Positions 6,490 through 8,993 of a stretch of DNA of 8,993 bases are shown here, piece after piece (the stretch's first letter is position 1; each line of letters begins with the position of its first letter). Below the pieces are notes generated by a model, which was given only the letters and a program-made list of their open reading frames with translations, made no database searches and was not told the origin of the DNA. The stretch comes from an uncultured Lachnospiraceae bacterium (GTDB lineage: Bacteria; Bacillota; Clostridia; Lachnospirales; Lachnospiraceae): assembly GCA_910589195.1 (NCBI GenBank), contig CAJUTC010000075.1:1-8993 (forward strand), read 5' to 3'. A program made the translations under genes and the position numbers.

Positions 6490-7527
6490 ATGGAAGGTAA
6501 AGCCTTAAAAGACGATGTCTATATTTTAGCCATTGAAAGTTCCTGCGATGAAACGGCTGCTTCTGTTGTAAAAAATGGACGTACCGTTCTTTCAAATATC
6601 ATATCATCTCAAATTCCGCTTCATACATTGTATGGCGGGGTAGTGCCAGAAATTGCTTCAAGGAAACATATTGAAGCAATTAATCAGGTAATTGAAAAAG
6701 CGTTGGAAGAGGCGAACCGAAAGCTGGAGCAGATAACAGCAATTGCGGTAACGTATGGGCCGGGGCTGGTAGGCGCTCTTTTGGTCGGTGTGGCAGAAGC
6801 AAAAGCAATTGCATTTGCGGCAAAAAAACCGTTGATTGGCGTTCACCACATTGAGGGACATGTTTCTGCGAATTTTATTGAGCACCAGGATTTGGAGCCG
6901 CCGTTTGTATGCTTGATTGTATCCGGCGGGCATACCCACCTGGTAATTGTAAAGGATTATGGAACGTTTGAGATTATCGGACGAACCAGGGACGATGCGG
7001 CAGGAGAAGCCTTTGACAAGGTGGCCAGAGCAGTGGGCCTGGGATATCCTGGCGGGCCCAAAATCGACAAGGCGGCAATGGAGGGGAATCCGCATGCTGT
7101 GGAATTTCCCAGAGGTAAGGTAGAGGGCGCTCCTTATGATTTTAGTTTTAGCGGATTAAAGTCCTGTGTTTTGAATTATATCAATCATGCCAAAATGACA
7201 GGAGAAGAAATCTGTGTGCCGGATCTTGCGGCATCGTTTCAAAATTCAGTCGTAGATTCACTGGTTAGCCGGACAGTAGCGGCAGCGAAGGAGTTTGGAT
7301 ATTGGAAGGTAGCGCTTGCGGGAGGCGTGGCCTCGAATACCGCTTTGCGGAAAGGGATGGAATCGGCATGCAAAAAAGAAGGGCTTTCCCTTTTTTACCC
7401 ATCTCCCATTTTCTGCACCGATAACGCAGCAATGATTGGGGTGGCCGGGTATTATGAATGGCTGAAGGGAAATACAAGCGGCTGGGATTTAAACGCGGTT
7501 CCCAATTTAAAGCTGGGAGAACGTTGA
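6490..7527 (+). CDS. tsaD: tRNA N6-adenosine threonylcarbamoyltransferase TsaD
   Basis: TsaD is the catalytic subunit that transfers the threonylcarbamoyl moiety from threonylcarbamoyl-AMP to N6 of A37 in ANN-decoding tRNAs, together with TsaB and TsaE. From the ATG at 6490 the protein is 345 residues, a normal length. Visible motifs are ILAIESSCDETAASVV (12-27), YGGVVPEIASRKH (48-60), HHIEGH (119-124) with metal ligands His120 and His124, SGGHTHLV (145-152), DDAAGEAFDKVAR (168-180), FSFSGLKS (218-225), LAGGVASN (276-283) and CTDNAAMIG (309-317) with the third metal ligand Asp311. All expected ligands are present. It forms a unit with rnz (14-nt gap), separate from tsaB and tsaE upstream. TsaC/Sua5, which makes the intermediate, is not in this window. 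Confidence 0.97.
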   Translation: MEGKALKDDVYILAIESSCDETAASVVKNGRTVLSNIISSQIPLHTLYGGVVPEIASRKHIEAINQVIEKALEEANRKLEQITAIAVTYGPGLVGALLVGVAEAKAIAFAAKKPLIGVHHIEGHVSANFIEHQDLEPPFVCLIVSGGHTHLVIVKDYGTFEIIGRTRDDAAGEAFDKVARAVGLGYPGGPKIDKAAMEGNPHAVEFPRGKVEGAPYDFSFSGLKSCVLNYINHAKMTGEEICVPDLAASFQNSVVDSLVSRTVAAAKEFGYWKVALAGGVASNTALRKGMESACKKEGLSLFYPSPIFCTDNAAMIGVAGYYEWLKGNTSGWDLNAVPNLKLGER

Positions 7528-7855
7528 GATGGTTATGCATCTTTGGAAGGCATAATGGCGCTAACTGTAAGACCACTTCCGTTTCTTAAGCTGATTATGG
7601 CGGGCTGGAGTAATGACCGGATTTTTTGGGCAAACCTCCTTGCCTCAATTTTCGTGGCAGGTGTTTGCGAAACTCTTTTCCAAGAAACAGGGACCGGGGT
7701 GTGGGCGGTCAATGATGCTATCCCATTGCTCCCATTCTCCGACTTGCCGATGAAAATGATTCTGTAAAGTTTCACCAGATAAAATCTGGACCGTACATTT
7801 AGAAGGCAATGATAGCAGTTATCAGTGGTTTTGCATAGAAGGCGCGAAATAGCAG
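7528..7855 (+). other. Stretch without a confident gene between tsaD and ispD
   Basis: Both strands are open for 70-80 codons but neither frame is convincing. A plus-strand frame from ATG 7555 to 7767 would give 70 residues with a hydrophobic middle (RIFWANLLASIFVAG), and GGAAGG lies 4 nt before the ATG. Codon use differs from the neighbours, and I recognise no family. A minus-strand frame (7775-7533) starts with GTG and has no ribosome binding site. The rest holds a small perfect inverted repeat (CCAGAT 7775-7780, ATCTGG 7784-7789) and a direct repeat (7800-7856). The stretch may encode a small protein or a structured RNA, or be decayed sequence; this cannot be settled from a single sequence. 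Confidence 0.3.
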
Positions 7856-7856
7856 T
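7800..7856 (+). repeat. Imperfect direct repeat of about 37 nt
   Basis: TAGAAGGC occurs at 7800-7807 and 7836-7843, each followed after 4 or 5 variable bases by ATAGCAGT, at 7812-7819 and 7849-7856. The two-part unit is therefore present twice with a period of 36-37 nt. The first copy contains a small hairpin (TGATA at 7810-7814, TATCA at 7820-7824); the second runs straight into the long hairpin at 7856-7892. Confidence 0.5.
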
Positions 7857-7892
7857 GATAGTGAAGGATAAAATAGTTATCCTTCACTATCA
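7856..7892 (+). terminator. Perfect 16-bp hairpin before ispD, possible terminator or leader structure
   Basis: TGATAGTGAAGGATAA (7856-7871) is followed by a 5-nt loop (7872-7876) and its exact reverse complement (7877-7892). It is the strongest inverted repeat in the window. It follows tsaD by 328 nt and ends 28 nt before ispD. The sequence after it (ATTATAAATAAC from 7892) is AT-rich but lacks a run of T, and the stem is AT-rich at the base, so it is not a classical intrinsic terminator. Alternatives are a leader hairpin in the ispD mRNA, an RNA-processing site or a protein-binding palindrome. The hairpin itself is certain; its role is not. Confidence 0.45.
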
Positions 7893-7920
7893 TTATAAAT
7901 AACAGGGGGACAGGACACAG

Positions 7921-8691
7921 ATGGGAGCGGAAATCGGAGCAGTTGTATTGGCAGCCGGGCAGGGAAAACGGATGGATGCCGGAATAGCAAAGCAGTTTAT
8001 GGAGCTAAAAGGCAAGCCATTAATTTGCCATGCGCTAGAAGCGTTTGAAAAAAGCCCAGTTGATTCGATTATCCTGGTTACGGGAAGTGAGTCAATTGAC
8101 TATTGTAAAAATGAGATTGTAAGGGCTTATGGATTTTCAAAGGTAACCAATGTGGTGCCGGGAGGAAAGGAACGATACGATTCCGTATATGAAGGACTAA
8201 AAGCATTCCGAAGCGGGGCTGTACCAGATTATGTGCTGATTCATGACGGAGCAAGGCCTTTAATATCTGGAACCGTGATTAAGCGAGTGATAGAAGCAGT
8301 TAAACAGCATCCGGCCTGTGTGGCAGGAATGCCTGTAAAAGATACAATTAAAATTAGCAATGCAGATGGATTTGCGTCAGGCACTCCTGAAAGGCGGCAT
8401 TTGTGGCAGATCCAAACGCCTCAGGCATTTCGGTTTGATCTAATTTTGAACGCATATGAACGAATGATGCGCCTGCAGGAAGAAAAGGAGAGGATTACAG
8501 ATGACGCCATGGTAGTTGAAACTATGACACCCTGCTTGGTAAAGCTGGTGGAAGGGGATTACCGGAATATTAAGGTAACAACCCCGGAAGATCTTCTGAT
8601 AGCAGAAGCGTTCTTATCTTACGGGGAACTGCCGCAACATTTCTGGCAAGATGGGAAAACCGTAAGTAAAAGGAGAATATTGAAAAATTAG
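7921..8691 (+). CDS. ispD: 2-C-methyl-D-erythritol 4-phosphate cytidylyltransferase IspD
   Basis: IspD catalyses the third step of the MEP isoprenoid pathway, joining CTP and MEP to form CDP-methylerythritol, in the cytoplasm. The 256-residue protein shows the CTP-binding loop VVLAAGQGKRM (8-18) with Lys24 in the following AKQF, GGKERYDSVYEGL (81-93), HDGARPL (108-114) with the metal-binding Asp109, VKDTIK (139-144), RRHLWQIQTPQAF (158-170), ITDDAMVVE (192-200) and NIKVTTPEDLLIAE (216-229). All core motifs are intact. About 24 hydrophilic residues after the core make it longer than the usual 230 or so. Sugar-alcohol cytidylyltransferases such as TarI are related; the motif set and the lack of a TarJ partner favour IspD. 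A GGGGGAC site lies 10 nt before the ATG. The gene stands apart from tsaD. Confidence 0.9.
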   Translation: MGAEIGAVVLAAGQGKRMDAGIAKQFMELKGKPLICHALEAFEKSPVDSIILVTGSESIDYCKNEIVRAYGFSKVTNVVPGGKERYDSVYEGLKAFRSGAVPDYVLIHDGARPLISGTVIKRVIEAVKQHPACVAGMPVKDTIKISNADGFASGTPERRHLWQIQTPQAFRFDLILNAYERMMRLQEEKERITDDAMVVETMTPCLVKLVEGDYRNIKVTTPEDLLIAEAFLSYGELPQHFWQDGKTVSKRRILKN

Positions 8692-8763
8692 CCCGTTCCA
8701 GATGGCTGATGGTAATAAATTATAGAAGCAGATAAAAACTACTGAAAAAAATGAAAAAACCCG

Positions 8764-8792
8764 TTGACAGATTTCGGCATACATGCTAGAAT
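8764..8792 (+). promoter_or_regulatory. Strong promoter P1 upstream of tRNA-Ser
   Basis: A perfect TTGACA (8764-8769) and TAGAAT (8787-8792) are 17 bp apart. Upstream lie three A-tracts, at 8734-8738, 8745-8751 and 8754-8759, roughly one helical turn apart, resembling an UP element. Transcription would start near 8799. The only following gene in view is the tRNA at 8950. Confidence 0.8.
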
Positions 8793-8906
8793 AATCAAGT
8801 CGTGCTGAGGAAGACAAAAAAATCCAATAAGCAAACAAAATGGCTTCAAAAAGAAAATACAGATGCCAAATTATAACAAAAATATCAAATTAAAGATAAA
8901 AAACTC

Positions 8907-8935
8907 TTGACAAACGTGAGAATGTTTGATAGAAT
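8907..8935 (+). promoter_or_regulatory. Strong promoter P2 of tRNA-Ser
   Basis: TTGACA (8907-8912) and TAGAAT (8930-8935) are 17 bp apart, and the preceding 40 bases are very AT-rich. Transcription would start around 8942, leaving only about 8 nt before the mature tRNA 5' end at 8950, as is common for tRNA genes. Confidence 0.85.
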
Positions 8936-8949
8936 TGAAAAGCACGTTT

Positions 8950-8993
8950 GGAGAGATATCGAAGTGGTCATAACGAGGCGGTCTTGAAAACCG
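8950..8993 (+). tRNA. tRNA-Ser (anticodon UGA), 5' part, cut by the window edge
   Basis: The acceptor strand GGAGAGA (8950-8956) is followed by TA, a three-base-pair D-stem (TCG at 8959-8961, CGA further on) with a GTGGTCATAA-type D-loop, and the anticodon arm. The anticodon loop CTTGAAA (8983-8989) is closed by GCGGT on the 5' side and ACCG on the 3' side up to the edge. Anticodon TGA lies at 8985-8987 and reads UCA and other UCN serine codons. The variable arm, T-arm and 3' end, including whether CCA is encoded, lie outside the window. Confidence 0.93.

Larger units (their letters stand above)
8692..8949 (+). other. AT-rich spacer between ispD and tRNA-Ser
   Basis: No gene is supported here. 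The stretch is strongly A-rich on the plus strand and holds two strong promoters, 143 bp apart. No obvious intrinsic terminator follows ispD. Confidence 0.7.

Noticed and set aside
6658..7095. 145-codon minus-strand frame
   Set aside because: It is opposite the most conserved part of tsaD, including the metal-binding HHIEGH motif, and shows no domain of its own.
7533..7775. 80-codon minus-strand frame before ispD
   Set aside because: It starts with GTG with no ribosome binding site upstream, where the bases form a small palindrome. It is kept only as part of the uncertain region, not as a gene.
8840..8893. 17-codon micro-ORF (MASKRKYRCQIITKISN) between P1 and P2
   Set aside because: No ribosome binding site precedes it, and a chance frame is expected in A-rich sequence.
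8950..8993. Idea that the tRNA is a substrate of the neighbouring t6A enzymes
   Set aside because: t6A is placed on tRNAs reading ANN codons; tRNA-Ser with anticodon UGA reads UCN codons and normally carries an isopentenyl-type change at A37.

Overview
The window reads as ordinary chromosomal DNA of a low-to-moderate-GC Firmicute, most likely a member of the Clostridia and probably Lachnospiraceae. This is inferred from strong AGGAGG-type ribosome binding sites, TTGACA/TATAAT-type promoters with 17-bp spacers, the tex-tsaE-tsaB-rimI gene order and the protein sequences. No mobile element, CRISPR array or phage gene was seen.

Layout. A Gln/Asn/Pro-rich protein is encoded on the minus strand and runs off the left edge (1-256). 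It is divergent from a plus-strand gene series, and two back-to-back promoters lie between them (314-378). The first plus-strand series is tex (450-2870), a small YcxB-like membrane protein (2910-3419), tsaE (3422-3847), tsaB (3889-4587) and rimI (4584-5024). Gaps are -4 to 41 nt, so this looks like one operon. After a 171-nt gap with two small inverted repeats comes an 80-residue protein with two CxxC pairs (5196-5438). A second unit follows: an RNase Z-family nuclease (5564-6475) and tsaD (6490-7527), 14 nt apart. A 393-nt stretch without a confident gene (7528-7920) holds a doubtful ORF, a direct repeat and a perfect 16-bp hairpin just before ispD (7921-8691). The right end (8692-8993) has two near-identical strong promoters and the 5' half of a tRNA-Ser with anticodon UGA, cut by the window edge.

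How the genes fit together. The main theme is translation and tRNA maturation. TsaB, TsaD and TsaE are three of the four proteins for the t6A37 modification of ANN-decoding tRNAs; the fourth, TsaC/Sua5, is not here. RimI acetylates a protein N-terminus, classically ribosomal protein S18, and its gene sits with tsaB. RNase Z trims tRNA 3' ends and is joined to tsaD. Tex is a nucleic-acid-binding S1 protein. IspD belongs to the MEP isoprenoid pathway and is a separate unit. The tRNA-Ser(UGA) reads UCN codons and is not an expected t6A substrate, so its proximity is probably not functional.

No wholly new system is evident. The least explained items are the CxxC protein between rimI and rnz, the stretch before ispD with its long hairpin, and the orphan tRNA-type promoter at 8764-8792.
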